From Oscillospiraceae bacterium (lineage in GTDB: Bacteria > Bacillota > Clostridia > Oscillospirales > Oscillospiraceae), in NCBI GenBank assembly GCA_017522015.1, contig JAFXAW010000021.1, positions 1 to 36,336 of the forward strand: DNA of 36,336 bases, written 5' to 3'. A program made the position numbers and the translations under genes. Shown here in pieces: positions 25,805-33,534 of the stretch; position 1 is the stretch's first letter; each line of letters starts with the position of its first letter. The notes beneath the pieces were generated by a model that did not search any database, was not told where the DNA came from, and was given only the letters and a program-made list of their open reading frames with translations.

Positions 25805-26131
25805 CTATTCCTTTCTTCGTTCAGGACAAAGGCAGTGTCCCATTTTCTCCCGATATCCGCCGTAATGCAGACAGTCGCCGCACCATTCTTCCGGGTGCGT
25901 GTGCTGTCGGGGAATATAATGCGTGCAGGGCGCCTGGACATAGGCTGTTACCGGGATTCCGCGGCTGGTGTAAACCGGGGTGGCAACCATGTCCGGAAAG
26001 ATGGGCAGGGGCTCTATCCGTCCCCGCTCGTTTTCCGCGTGATATCCATACCGGATCTCAAAGGAGAGGTTATCCACGGTATAAACCCTGTAGAGGTCGC
26101 CCTCGCTGGGAACTGTGGCATCTCGCTTCAT
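25805..26131 (-). CDS. small Cys/His-rich protein of unknown function
   Basis: 108 residues, ATG behind AGGGGG. The C-terminal third is rich in Cys and His: APCTHYIPRQHTHPEEWCGD, then CLHYGGYREKMGHCLCPERR, with five Cys that could bind zinc or a cluster. The N-terminal part (SEGDLYRVYTVDNLSFEIRYGYH) looks like a small beta domain. No signal peptide. It lies between the LuxR-type regulator and the sortase and is probably the first gene of the sortase-adhesin operon (54 bases to the sortase). Function unknown. Confidence 0.7.
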   Translation of the reverse strand: MKRDATVPSEGDLYRVYTVDNLSFEIRYGYHAENERGRIEPLPIFPDMVATPVYTSRGIPVTAYVQAPCTHYIPRQHTHPEEWCGDCLHYGGYREKMGHCLCPERRKE

Positions 26132-26153
26132 GGTCAGGCCCCCTTAACAAAAA

Positions 26154-26197
26154 ATCCTCTATACTATCTCGTTCCTTCTGAAGATAGTATAGAGGAT
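26154..26197. terminator. long perfect inverted repeat between regulator and adhesin operon
   Basis: ATCCTCTATACTATCT and AGATAGTATAGAGGAT form a perfect 16-bp stem with a 12-base loop. On the minus strand it is followed by six T, so it terminates the regulator gene. On the plus strand it also runs into T. It sits only 23 bases before the start of the next gene, so it could act as an attenuator or operator for the adhesin operon. Confidence 0.8.
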
Positions 26198-26244
26198 AAT
26201 TTTTGAGAAAACATCCCTTGTGCTGAGGATAAAAAATGGGGATA

Positions 26245-27492
26245 TTATATATACAGCGAAAGGTCGATGCGGCGGTCCACGCCGATTTTGTCCCGGGCGG
26301 AGTCCAGAAGAGAGCGCACGGTATGGACGGACAAAGAAAGCTGCGTTGCAATCTCCTGATTCGTCAGGCCAAAGGCAGCAAGCCGGGCCACCTCCAGCTC
26401 TCTGACGGTGAGGGATTCCTGCACCGAGCGGTCCAGAACCGCATTGTGCAGCTTTGTCCAGCCGGCATGAAGCTGTTTGTGCAGAGTCTTGACTTTTTTC
26501 AGAGCCTGGGGATCAATCTGGGCAAGGTGATCGTCCAAAAACAGACCCAGCTGCCGCCGATGCTCCACCAAAGGGCCGTACAGGCCATCTGCAAGACACA
26601 GGCGGATGGCCTTGTCCAGATGGGCGCTGCCCAGCGTGTCATCGCCGATCTGATGGTAGGCCACGGCGGCCATCAGCCGCAGATAAATCTCTGCCATGAT
26701 GATCTTGTCTGCCACCATCTGGGAAATCATGGGTTCCAGAATATAGGGGAGAACTCTCATGGGCCCCATGCGGCCCAGGTCCTTCATTTTTATGTTGCCC
26801 AAGGCACACTCCTGAGCAAGAATCAGCAGGTGCTTGATGTAGTAAACTCTGGCGGCAGGGTGGGAATCCGGAGGAAGATTATCAAAACAGCCCCGGGCGA
26901 ACCAGTCGGGGAATTTGTTGGTGTCCCGGATGGCGATGTCCGCGGAAGCTATGGCCAAGTCAATAATGTCCCGGTCCACATCGGTTTTGCAGGGCGCGTC
27001 AAAGAAGTGCCTGTGGGCTTCGTTCCAGAGCTTGATGTCGCCCTCCCACATGGCGACCAGACCCAGCAGTATGCCGCCCGCCATAACCGCATAAAAGCCG
27101 CTGCGGTCCATCAGAAACTCCCGGGCGTGGCGGTAGACCTCGTCGATCTGTCCCCGGCTGTAAGCAATCTCCGCCATGAAAAGCGACTGGGTTTCCGGAT
27201 GCTCCGACAGCGCCTCGATGCATTTGTCCGCCGTGCCGGGCTCTGTATACAGATTCGTCATGGACAGGATGGGGCTTTTGCGCAGCAGCGGAACATAAGC
27301 CGCCGCGGCTTCTTTGGCGGCTTTGCCCGCCTTGCTCCGGCCGTCCGGGGGTCGGACTGCATTTTCCGGAATCATCCAATCCCGGCCCCAGCGCTGCGCT
27401 CCGGGGATCAGCTTAAGTCGGCACAGGTCCTGAACCCGCCGTTTGGACATATTCCATCTTTCTGCGACTTCCGATACTTTCAGATAGACCAC
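26245..27492 (-). CDS. LuxR-family transcriptional regulator with N-terminal excisionase-like HTH
   Basis: 415 residues. The first 45 (VSEVAERWNMSKRRVQDLCR) look like a MerR/excisionase-type winged helix. A long helical middle (about 70-350) resembles TPR-like sensor regions of MalT-type regulators. The C-terminal LuxR HTH is clear: LTVRELEVARLAAFGLTNQE, then IATQLSLSVHTVRSLLDSAR. Two DNA-binding domains in one chain is uncommon. The promoter contains two copies of GCGTTATAACGC, suggesting autoregulation. It precedes the Cys-rich protein, sortase and adhesin genes and is the best candidate regulator of them; the signal is unknown. Confidence 0.85.
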   Translation of the reverse strand: MVYLKVSEVAERWNMSKRRVQDLCRLKLIPGAQRWGRDWMIPENAVRPPDGRSKAGKAAKEAAAAYVPLLRKSPILSMTNLYTEPGTADKCIEALSEHPETQSLFMAEIAYSRGQIDEVYRHAREFLMDRSGFYAVMAGGILLGLVAMWEGDIKLWNEAHRHFFDAPCKTDVDRDIIDLAIASADIAIRDTNKFPDWFARGCFDNLPPDSHPAARVYYIKHLLILAQECALGNIKMKDLGRMGPMRVLPYILEPMISQMVADKIIMAEIYLRLMAAVAYHQIGDDTLGSAHLDKAIRLCLADGLYGPLVEHRRQLGLFLDDHLAQIDPQALKKVKTLHKQLHAGWTKLHNAVLDRSVQESLTVRELEVARLAAFGLTNQEIATQLSLSVHTVRSLLDSARDKIGVDRRIDLSLYI

Positions 27493-27514
27493 GCAGATCT
27501 ACGCCTCGCTTTCA

Positions 27515-27572
27515 GCGTTATAACGCAATTTATGCCGATTCGCATTATACAGCGTTATAACGCTGTTTGCAA
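27515..27572 (-). promoter_or_regulatory. promoter with twin palindromic operators for the LuxR-type regulator
   Basis: Minus strand TTGCAA, 17 bases, TATAAT. The spacer is almost wholly filled by CAGCGTTATAACGCTG, a perfect 16-base palindrome (27550-27565). A second GCGTTATAACGC lies at 27515-27526, between the -10 box and the start, with centres 37 bases apart. A bound dimer would cover the promoter, which points to repression, most simply by the regulator itself. Confidence 0.85.
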
Positions 27573-27641
27573 GCGAAATGTGGAGATTTCCGGCGGCGTT
27601 CGCCTTGGAGCAGCACCCGGATGGTTTTCCGTATACGAGAA

Positions 27642-27670
27642 AACTCCCCTCGGATTGCTCCGAGGGGATG
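27642..27670 (-). terminator. terminator after the zinc-ribbon protein gene
   Basis: CCCCTCGGA and TCCGAGGGG pair around a 4-base loop, then AGTTTTCTC on the minus strand. It has the same stem as the terminator at 34061 and is close to that at 19134. Confidence 0.8.
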
Positions 27671-27676
27671 TGTGTT

Positions 27677-28084
27677 TTATAAATCCAGCAAATTGGGGTC
27701 GACGTATTCCACGACAAAGGAATTCGTCCAGAATCCGGGCTTGATATACACCTTTGTGTAAGCAACGGGGTTTTCGGGCGTGATGGAAACCTGCAGATCG
27801 CGGCATTTTCTGCTCATACCGACGGCGGAATGAATGTTATACGTGCCGTATTTCACAGGAATGCGGAGCAGCTCCTTGTTGCCGATGTGGCCGTAGGGCT
27901 GCTGATTGATGTACAGGCCGAAACCGCCTGCGATTCCATAGGCAGAGCCCTGACGGTAGATATAAATGCTGCCCTCTTCCTGTATGCCCAGCGGCTGTTT
28001 GCAATTGGGGCAAGGCTCGTATACGGAGTGGACGTTGCTCGCTTCGCCACAATGCGCGCACTTGATTCTGATTTTTGCTGACAT
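27677..28084 (-). CDS. zinc-ribbon protein with DUF2846-like domain
   Basis: 135 residues from an ATG seven bases after GGGAGG. An N-terminal zinc ribbon has Cys pairs CAHC and CPNC. The rest resembles the DUF2846-type beta domain: SIYIYRQGSAYGIAGGFGLY, then INQQPYGHIGNKELLRIPVK, with a YGTYNIHS turn. Such domains occur in small surface or stress-linked proteins, and the function is not established. Single gene with a good promoter and its own terminator. Confidence 0.72.
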   Translation of the reverse strand: MSAKIRIKCAHCGEASNVHSVYEPCPNCKQPLGIQEEGSIYIYRQGSAYGIAGGFGLYINQQPYGHIGNKELLRIPVKYGTYNIHSAVGMSRKCRDLQVSITPENPVAYTKVYIKPGFWTNSFVVEYVDPNLLDL

Positions 28085-28114
28085 GATGATTCCTCCCAAG
28101 CTTTTCTTTTATTT

Positions 28115-28143
28115 ACTCTACCATAAATGTCCGATTTAATCAA
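28115..28143 (-). promoter_or_regulatory. promoter of the zinc-ribbon protein gene
   Basis: Minus strand TTGATT, 17 bases, TAGAGT, about 30 bases before the start. Confidence 0.65.
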
Positions 28144-28209
28144 TTGCGAAGTTGGATGCGGCCGGGAGGTGTCTGCAAAAGAGGGCACCGTCATAAAGGG
28201 ATGAAAGCT

Positions 28210-29844
28210 TTACGAAGCCGCGGGGAGGACGCCGGAAAACTGGTTTCCGCCCTTTACGATTGTGAATGTGGTGGAGGTTTCGCCGCCCGGCATCCTGTTT
28301 CCGCCCATCATTCCGCCGCCGCGATCGGGAGGCGTCATGCCGTCGGGCATGACGGGGGGTTCTCCGGTGGGCATTTCGGGAATTTCACCGTCGGGCATGA
28401 CGGGCATCTCCCCGGCGGGGGGCTCGGGCATCTCACCTTCCGGCATTACGGGCAGCTCGCCCTGCGGAAATTCACCGTCTGGCTTCTCGGGCCGTTCCAT
28501 TCCTTCCGGGATTTCGGGCGGGACATTTTGCCCGTTTTGTTCGCCTTCCGGGATTTCCGGCATTTCGCCATTTGGCATGGCAGGCATTCCGCCCTGCATG
28601 GCGTTTGCCTGACTTCCGGCCAACTGGGTTTCGTCCTGCCAGAATGTGTAATCACCCGGAGCGAGTTCATCACCGGCAACAATGAGGTATGAGAACGAAT
28701 TTGTGGGCGTATACGCAGCAACGGCTTCGCCCGCGGCGTTTTTAAGGGTGTATGTGCTGCCGCCGTTCTGTCGGCTTGCAAAACCAAACACGGCATAGGT
28801 CTGATCGCCGCCTGCGATGCGGTCAAGCATGCTTCCGGAAGCCATCACGCTGCCGCCGTTAATGTAAATGCCCTTGTCCGAATCGATGCCGGCATCGCCG
28901 CTTGTGGCACACGCCTGCGCCGTAAGGGTGCCGCCATTGATTACGAGCCATCCGTTTGAGTCGATTCCGTCCCCTTCGCCGGTGCTGCCGTCACAAAGAA
29001 TATGCAGCTCGCCGCCGTTTACCGTGGTAACGGATACGTTGTCCTCGTTGGTGTTGATGCCGTCGTTGCCCGATGTGATGTTGATGATGCCGCCATTGAT
29101 TGTAAGGTGGAGCTCTGAGTCAAGGCCTTCGTTTTCGGCCTTGATATTCAGTATGCCCGTTCCGCTCTCTCCACCGTTTATGTTCATGGTTTTCTTTGAA
29201 TAGAAAGCGCCGTCGTACTTGTGAAGCTTTTTGCTGTCTGCAATTTCGGTGCCGTCTTCGCTCAGTTCGTATGACTTATAAATCTTCGCGACATAAGAAC
29301 CGCTGATGTTGTTTTCCGTTCCGTCCGCGATGACAACATTTGCACCGGCTTTTGAAGTGTCTACGTCTTTTGTGGCGGTCTCCGCGTCGCTGCTGCAGCA
29401 TTCATATACATTATAGAAGATGATGGCGGGCGCAACTTCGCAGGTGATGTTCACGCCGCTGAGAACCAGCGTGACAACCGCTTCAGGATCCGTTTCAGCT
29501 TCCTCGCCGAGGTCAACTGCAATTTGCCCGAGTGACAATTCACCGCTTAAAACATATCTGCCCGGTTTCGTGATGTGAACAACCGTATGCGCGTCTGCCT
29601 CGCTCTGCGCGTGCTCATCGGCCTTTTCGCCCTAGCCGTAAGTGAAGCCTTGATCCGCGAGATAAAACACAATGTCTCTGGCGCTGTAAACTGCCTGCGT
29701 GCTGTCATTTGTGATTTCTTTGCCGTCAACCGTAATGCGGCTGTCGGAAAGCCGGATGTGTGTGCCCTCCGCGCTTTGCCCGGTGTAACCGCAGCCGGAA
29801 AGCAAAAGGACGAACACAGCCAAACAGATAAGAAGTCTTTTCAT
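28210..29844 (-). pseudogene. Cthe_2159-like carbohydrate-binding lipoprotein, interrupted by an in-frame amber codon
   Basis: One continuous minus-strand frame of 545 codons is broken only by TAG at 29632-29634. Upstream of it are a lipoprotein signal (LLICLAVFVLLLSGC) and the first 70 residues. Downstream the frame resumes without shift (GEKADEHAQSEADAHTVVHI, GRYVLSGELSLGQIAVDLG) and continues into a right-handed beta-helix with NGG-x-hydrophobic repeats (NINGGESG, TINGGIINI, VNGGELHI, INGGTLTA, INGGSVMA). This is the DUF4353/Cthe_2159 fold, which binds pectin or cellulose on the cell surface. The C-terminal 110 residues are a Met/Pro/Glu-rich region of MPEGE/MPDGE units. An internal start at 29538 would give a protein without a signal. 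Most likely a recent nonsense mutation or a sequencing error. Confidence 0.85.
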
Positions 29845-29931
29845 TTCGCACCCCTATAAACTGGAATTGATTTTGATTATAAGAAGCTTAACCTTTGAAA
29901 TAGTTTAATAAAACATGAATTGTCTGCAAAA

Positions 29932-29959
29932 AATCCCCACCTGCGCACAGGTGGGGATT
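29932..29959 (-). terminator. terminator (trailer unit F)
   Basis: AATCCCCACCTG and CAGGTGGGGATT form a perfect 12-bp stem with a 4-base loop; the minus strand continues with six T. It ends the nitroreductase gene at 30034. Confidence 0.9.
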
Positions 29960-29967
29960 TTGTCTGC

Positions 29968-30033
29968 TTTATGAAATCCGGACGCGGGGATTTTAAGTTC
30001 GCGGCTGGGGCGGCGCGAGGGAAAAGAGAGAGA
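29968..30033 (-). repeat. degenerate gene trailer, copy F
   Basis: After the stop of the nitroreductase gene the minus strand has a C/T-rich stretch and then a frame reading RAAPAANLKSPRPDFIK. It resembles the trailers at 18532 and 33535 but has lost the stop at the usual place. It is the most diverged of the copies that I accept. Confidence 0.4.
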
Positions 30034-30762
30034 TTATTTCTGAAAATCGTCTAAAAAGACCCCGACGGAGCGGGTCATTTCCCGGGAGAAATCGGAATTG
30101 TATTTCCGGTTGCAGAAGGCGCGGATCCATTCGGCATAGTCCTGCGTGCCCGCTTTTACGGAAAGCATCTGCTTAAGCTCATCGGCATCCATATCCCGAT
30201 AGCCGTTTTCGTGCACGATGTGGCGCATATCTGAGCGGGGCGGCTTCGGGCGGCTGATCTGCTGCTCGGTGGGATAGCCGAAAACGAGCATCGCCGCCGG
30301 GAAAACATAGGGCGGCAGGCTGAGCAGTTCCCGCTGCTTTTCTGCGTTTTCCATGATGTCGCCAATGTAGCAGGAGCCGATGCCAAGACTTTGCGCCGCC
30401 ACAACGGCGTTCTGCGCGGCAATGTTCGTGTCGCTGACGGCGAGCATTAAATCGCCCACGCCGGGCAGTCTCGGCTCACAGCCGGATTCCAGAAAAGCCT
30501 GATACCACTTGCGGCAGTCCGCGCAAAACACAAGCACCAGCGGCGCCTTTGCGATAAAGGGCTGATGGTCGCAGCTTTCCGCAAGCTCCGCTTTGAGCTG
30601 CGCATCGGTCACGTGAATGATCGTGTAAAGCTGCTGATTTCCCGCCGTGGGGGCATTTACCGCGGATTCAAGAATAACGGCCGTCTCCTCAGGTGTGATG
30701 GGCCTGTCCGTAAAAACGCGCACGGATTTTCTCTCTTTGAGCTGCTCAATGACGCTGTTCAT
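30034..30762 (-). CDS. nitroreductase-family FMN protein
   Basis: 242 residues, ATG behind GTGAGGAG. Motifs: ERKSVRVFTDRPITPEE (FMN phosphate and dimer contacts), LESAVNAPTAGNQQLY, and AAQNAVVAAQSLGIGSCYIG, followed by LPPYVFPAAMLVFGYPTEQQ. This is the NfsA/FRP-type fold, with an added C-terminal segment (about residues 185-242) that often caps the active site. It probably reduces nitroaromatics, quinones or flavins with NAD(P)H. The promoter overlaps a palindrome, so expression is probably controlled. Followed by a trailer repeat and terminator. Confidence 0.88.
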   Translation of the reverse strand: MNSVIEQLKERKSVRVFTDRPITPEETAVILESAVNAPTAGNQQLYTIIHVTDAQLKAELAESCDHQPFIAKAPLVLVFCADCRKWYQAFLESGCEPRLPGVGDLMLAVSDTNIAAQNAVVAAQSLGIGSCYIGDIMENAEKQRELLSLPPYVFPAAMLVFGYPTEQQISRPKPPRSDMRHIVHENGYRDMDADELKQMLSVKAGTQDYAEWIRAFCNRKYNSDFSREMTRSVGVFLDDFQK

Positions 30763-30796
30763 ATAGTCTTCTCCTCACCGATCATAGGATACATTT

Positions 30797-30825
30797 ATTA
30801 TACGCCTGTCTTGTGATTTCACAAG
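30797..30825 (-). promoter_or_regulatory. promoter with palindromic operator for the nitroreductase gene
   Basis: Minus strand TTGTGA, 16 bases, TATAAT, about 30 bases before the start. The -35 box is part of CTTGTGAAATCACAAG, a perfect 7-2-7 palindrome (30810-30825), a probable repressor site. Confidence 0.75.
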
Positions 30826-30850
30826 AGGGCATGGTTTCAAGTTTTTATTT

Positions 30851-30896
30851 CATTATAACACAGCTTGTGTGCAACAAAAGGCCTTTGCAAGAAAAA
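30851..30896 (-). repeat. conserved promoter block, copy 1 (TGTG palindrome plus TATAAT)
   Basis: Minus strand TTGCAAAGGCCTTTTGTTGC, then ACACAAGCTGTGTTATAATG. It shares about three quarters of its positions with the block at 34015-34060, including TTGCAAAG-CCTTTT, the ACAC...TGTG dyad and TATAATG. It lies right after trailer copy E, so the trailer and promoter block form one spacer unit. It gives the nitroreductase gene a second, upstream promoter. Confidence 0.6.
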
Positions 30897-30952
30897 ATCC
30901 AGTTACCCGGATTCTTTGATGGCTGCCTGTGGTGCGGTGCGCAAAGGGGGGA
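30895..30952 (-). repeat. degenerate gene trailer, copy E, with short terminator
   Basis: After the stop of the 30953 gene the minus strand reads a C-rich stretch, then TAPQAAIKESG and TAA (30903-30905). The last codons overlap a small hairpin (AATCC with GGATT) followed by six T, a weak terminator. The peptide matches copies B and C in QAAIK, with different codons. Confidence 0.55.
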
Positions 30953-31387
30953 TTATTTATAGAAATCAAATAGTTCTTCGTAGAGTTTTCCTGTTTGCGC
31001 TTTATCGCCCCAAGACAAAGGCTCATCGGCATAACTTAAAGTATGAAAAGGATCTACTGTGTTAAGTTCGCTGGGTAATTGTTGCCATATAGAGTAACAC
31101 ATTTTTGCGTAGTCTTGGATTGAAAAGATATTTGAAAAATAAATTGCTTTCAAATCTTCAAGTAAGCACTTACCAAAGGTATCGACAGAAAAATCGTTAT
31201 ATTCGTATTTCCAAAATCTTTGCAAAACATCAAAGGTGGCATCGCAGTCGGAAGAGCAACTTTCTAATTCCAAAAGCATATCATTGTCAGAATTTGCAAG
31301 GAACATTTCATCAAGTTTTTTATTATAATCTTTACCTGTGGTTAGCCCTGTTTTCCATAGTAACGATTTGCATATCAATCTTTCCAT
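30953..31387 (-). CDS. AT-rich small protein of unknown function
   Basis: 144 residues, ATG behind AAAGGAGG. Acidic and helical, with many aromatic residues (FDVLQRFWKYEYNDFSVDTF, AKMCYSIWQQLPSELN). No signal peptide or membrane helix, and no family that I recognise. Size and composition are like immunity proteins, which often occur without a nearby toxin. Its base composition is much more AT-rich than the operons on the left half of the window, which suggests recent acquisition. Followed by trailer copy E. Confidence 0.72.
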   Translation of the reverse strand: MERLICKSLLWKTGLTTGKDYNKKLDEMFLANSDNDMLLELESCSSDCDATFDVLQRFWKYEYNDFSVDTFGKCLLEDLKAIYFSNIFSIQDYAKMCYSIWQQLPSELNTVDPFHTLSYADEPLSWGDKAQTGKLYEELFDFYK

Positions 31388-31489
31388 ACTGCACCTCCTT
31401 TTTATAATGATAGCATAGCGGTACGAAAAAGAGGGAAATTATGATGATCTGGATTACCGTTTCGGGAGGCTTTTTGATATTGCCTGTCC

Positions 31490-32023
31490 CTATTCTTCGA
31501 TGATTTTCACAAGCTCAACGAAGTCCTTGCGCTGTTTTGTGCGGAGTTTATCGTCTGCCGAAGCATATCCCAAAGTGATAACAAGCCGCACTGCACTGTC
31601 TAAACCGCAAATTTCGCGGATTTTTGCATCCTCGAACCAACCAAGGATACAAGTGCCAAGCCCCTGCGCGGTTGCTTCGGCGGTAATATACGCCGACACG
31701 ATGCCGATGTCGATCGAGCGGTAATCGTTGTGTTTAACCTTGGCGCCGAATGCCGCAGTTTTAACGTAAGGCTTTTCCGACAACACAATCATAACGGGAG
31801 CGTCCGTTGCGAATTTGTTCATGCCCATTCCTTGGGTTGCTTTCGCCACTTTTTTCGCCGTCTCACCCTTGCAAACGGTTATTTGATACGGTTGACCGTT
31901 GCATGCAGACGGGGAAAGCCTTGCGGCCGCTAAAATGCAGTCTAATTTTTCGTTTTCTACCGGTCTGGACGAATCGTAAGAGCGGCAGGACTGTCTGTTT
32001 TCTGCAATTTCGGTATAATTCAT
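31490..32023 (-). CDS. nitroreductase-family FMN protein
   Basis: 177 residues from an ATG at 32023 behind AAAGGAG; a further upstream extension lies in the gap after the PHP gene and has no ribosome site. Motifs: ENRQSCRSYDSSRPVENEKL, AAARLSPSACNGQPYQITVC, and AYITAEATAQGLGTCILGWF, then VRLVITLGYASADDKLR. This is the short SagB/YdfN-like nitroreductase type common in Clostridia. It ends with TAG. It follows the PHP phosphoesterase with a 58-base gap and may be cotranscribed with it. Substrate unknown. Confidence 0.88.
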   Translation of the reverse strand: MNYTEIAENRQSCRSYDSSRPVENEKLDCILAAARLSPSACNGQPYQITVCKGETAKKVAKATQGMGMNKFATDAPVMIVLSEKPYVKTAAFGAKVKHNDYRSIDIGIVSAYITAEATAQGLGTCILGWFEDAKIREICGLDSAVRLVITLGYASADDKLRTKQRKDFVELVKIIEE

Positions 32024-32081
32024 AATTTTCTCCTTTGTAATTGAAACCCGATAAACCGAGGTGGCGTTTTTGTTGTATTTA

Positions 32082-32786
32082 TCATTCTTTGCTTGTGCAG
32101 AGGCGCCATTCATTCTCCAAAGTAAAGATTTCCATTTCCCCGTTTTTTACGCGGCGGATGAAATCTTCAAGGCTGCTGATTGGAGTTTCGCAGCAAAGGC
32201 CTGCGAGCTTTTTCTGTTTTGCGGCGCTGTGATTATCCGAACCCGCAAACTCGATCAGGTCATAGCCTTTGGCGTACAGACCCGCCAAATGGTTCTCGTG
32301 ATCTGTGCGGCAGGCGTTCACCACCTCGACCCCGTGGACGTTTCTGGGGAAAAGACGAATATGGTCAATGTACGGCGCTTCCCGGTACGGATGCGCCTGA
32401 ATCACAAGCGCGCCCTGCTCCATCATGAAGGAAAGCTCGGCGCTCTTTTTCATATCCATAATTTCCGGATGAGCAAGAAACCACGCCTTGTCAAGGCCAT
32501 AAATCAGAAAATCCGTGCCGCCGTAGGAAAGCTCGACGCCGCAAAAGACCTTTATGCCAAGTGTTTTGCCGATTTCCAGGCCTTTTTCATAGTCTGAAAA
32601 ATAGAATTGAAGCTTTTCTTCATAGGATTTTTCTTTTTCGACGTTGATGTTGCCGTCAAGAAAGTGGTTTGTGATAAAAACGCCGTCATATCCAAGCTTC
32701 TTATAGAATTCCAAGGTTTCCTGAATCCCTGCCCGTGCGCAGCGGCTCACAGGAAACGTGTGTAAATGTGTTTCATACTTATACAT
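32082..32786 (-). CDS. PHP-domain phosphoesterase
   Basis: 234 residues from an ATG at 32786 behind CCGGAGG; the longer frame upstream crosses a probable promoter and is rejected. The metal ligands of the PHP fold are visible in order: YETHLHTFPVS (His7, His9), VFITNHF, FCGVELSY, VIQAHPYR and FAGSDNHS. These enzymes hydrolyse phosphate esters such as histidinol phosphate or nucleotide derivatives, using two or three metals. No histidine-pathway gene lies nearby, so this is probably a stand-alone phosphatase. It is followed by a nitroreductase gene. Confidence 0.87.
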   Translation of the reverse strand: MYKYETHLHTFPVSRCARAGIQETLEFYKKLGYDGVFITNHFLDGNINVEKEKSYEEKLQFYFSDYEKGLEIGKTLGIKVFCGVELSYGGTDFLIYGLDKAWFLAHPEIMDMKKSAELSFMMEQGALVIQAHPYREAPYIDHIRLFPRNVHGVEVVNACRTDHENHLAGLYAKGYDLIEFAGSDNHSAAKQKKLAGLCCETPISSLEDFIRRVKNGEMEIFTLENEWRLCTSKE

Positions 32787-32848
32787 GGGGCCTTGCCTCC
32801 GGATTGTTGTAACACGTTGTGCGTGAAGGGAAATGACGGATTTTCGCT

Positions 32849-33307
32849 TTATCCGTATAACCAACTTGACGGAACCAAAAACGTGTATGGCGCCGTAACG
32901 ATTGCAAATGTGAGTGAAAACTTGAGCCGCAATAATTTGTCCGCTTTTTTGAAGGTGATCAGGTAATTCAGAATAAAAATCAGAGCAGAGGAGATAACCA
33001 GCGCGGGCAGCGTTAAATATAGCTCGTCGCCCATTTGCCCGACTTCAAAAACCGTCATGAGCAGTAGCATATATCCTGCGCCGATAAGATCGGAAATCAT
33101 GCCGAACAGATAGATTTTTAGGATATGCCGTTTGTACCACTGCTTTTTGTCCGCAATTTTCAGCACGATCATGCTGAGGATCAAAACGATGCTGTCAATA
33201 ATAAAATTGCCGGGAAGCACAATCAGCCATAGCTGCGGAAACAGCAAAAGCATCCAAAACGGGAACAGCACATTATAAAGTTTAACCTCGCGTTTCTTGT
33301 GATTCAC
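32849..33307 (-). CDS. small integral membrane protein of unknown function
   Basis: 152 residues if started at the GTG at 33307, eight bases after AAAGGG. Earlier candidate starts fall inside the TATAAT box at 33344-33349. Four or five hydrophobic segments are visible (FPFWMLLLFPQLWLIVLPGN, IIDSIVLILSMIVL, ILKIYLFGMISDLIGAGYML, LPALVISSALIFILNYLI) separated by short basic loops. No domain recognised. The next gene (PHP) starts 62 bases later. Confidence 0.7.
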   Translation of the reverse strand: MNHKKREVKLYNVLFPFWMLLLFPQLWLIVLPGNFIIDSIVLILSMIVLKIADKKQWYKRHILKIYLFGMISDLIGAGYMLLLMTVFEVGQMGDELYLTLPALVISSALIFILNYLITFKKADKLLRLKFSLTFAIVTAPYTFLVPSSWLYG

Positions 33308-33343
33308 AGTCAAAACCCTTTCGCAAAACAGGCATTTCATCAT

Positions 33344-33349
33344 ATTATA
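33344..33349 (-). promoter_or_regulatory. -10 box of the membrane-protein gene
   Basis: TATAAT on the minus strand, about 35 bases before the GTG start. The best upstream -35 candidate, TTGTCC, is 15 bases away, so the promoter is less than ideal. Confidence 0.45.
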
Positions 33350-33423
33350 ATATATCGTATTTGTGGACAATTCAATCCTTCAACATAAAGAAAACAGGTG
33401 GTGGGGCGATAAGTTTTGCTTTA

Positions 33424-33461
33424 TCACGAACTGCCGGATTCTTTTGCAGACTGCGGGGCGA
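33424..33461 (-). repeat. degenerate gene trailer, copy B2 (no gene attached)
   Basis: Minus strand frame APQSAKESGSS ending in TGA, close to APQAAIKESG of copy E with one codon lost. No gene precedes it: it lies directly after the terminator of copy B, so two trailers stand in tandem. Confidence 0.5.
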
Positions 33462-33490
33462 TTTGCAAGGCGCAACAAACAAAAAGGAAA

Positions 33491-33516
33491 ATCCGCCCGG
33501 GTTTCCTCGGGCGGAT
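33491..33516 (-). terminator. terminator (trailer unit B)
   Basis: ATCCGCCCG and CGGGCGGAT pair in an extended stem with a short loop, followed by TTTTCCTTTTTG on the minus strand. The sequence is nearly the same as the terminator at 18502. Confidence 0.85.
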
Positions 33517-33534
33517 AAAGTTGCTTATAAATCC

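Noticed and set aside
28084-28209. A trailer copy after the lipoprotein gene at 28210
   Set aside because: A CCTCTTTTGC string resembles the trailer start, but the A-Q-A-A-I-K-E core is missing.
29632-29634. Amber recoding (pyrrolysine or suppressor tRNA)
   Set aside because: TAG ends other intact genes in the window, and no Pyl genes or suppressor tRNA are visible.
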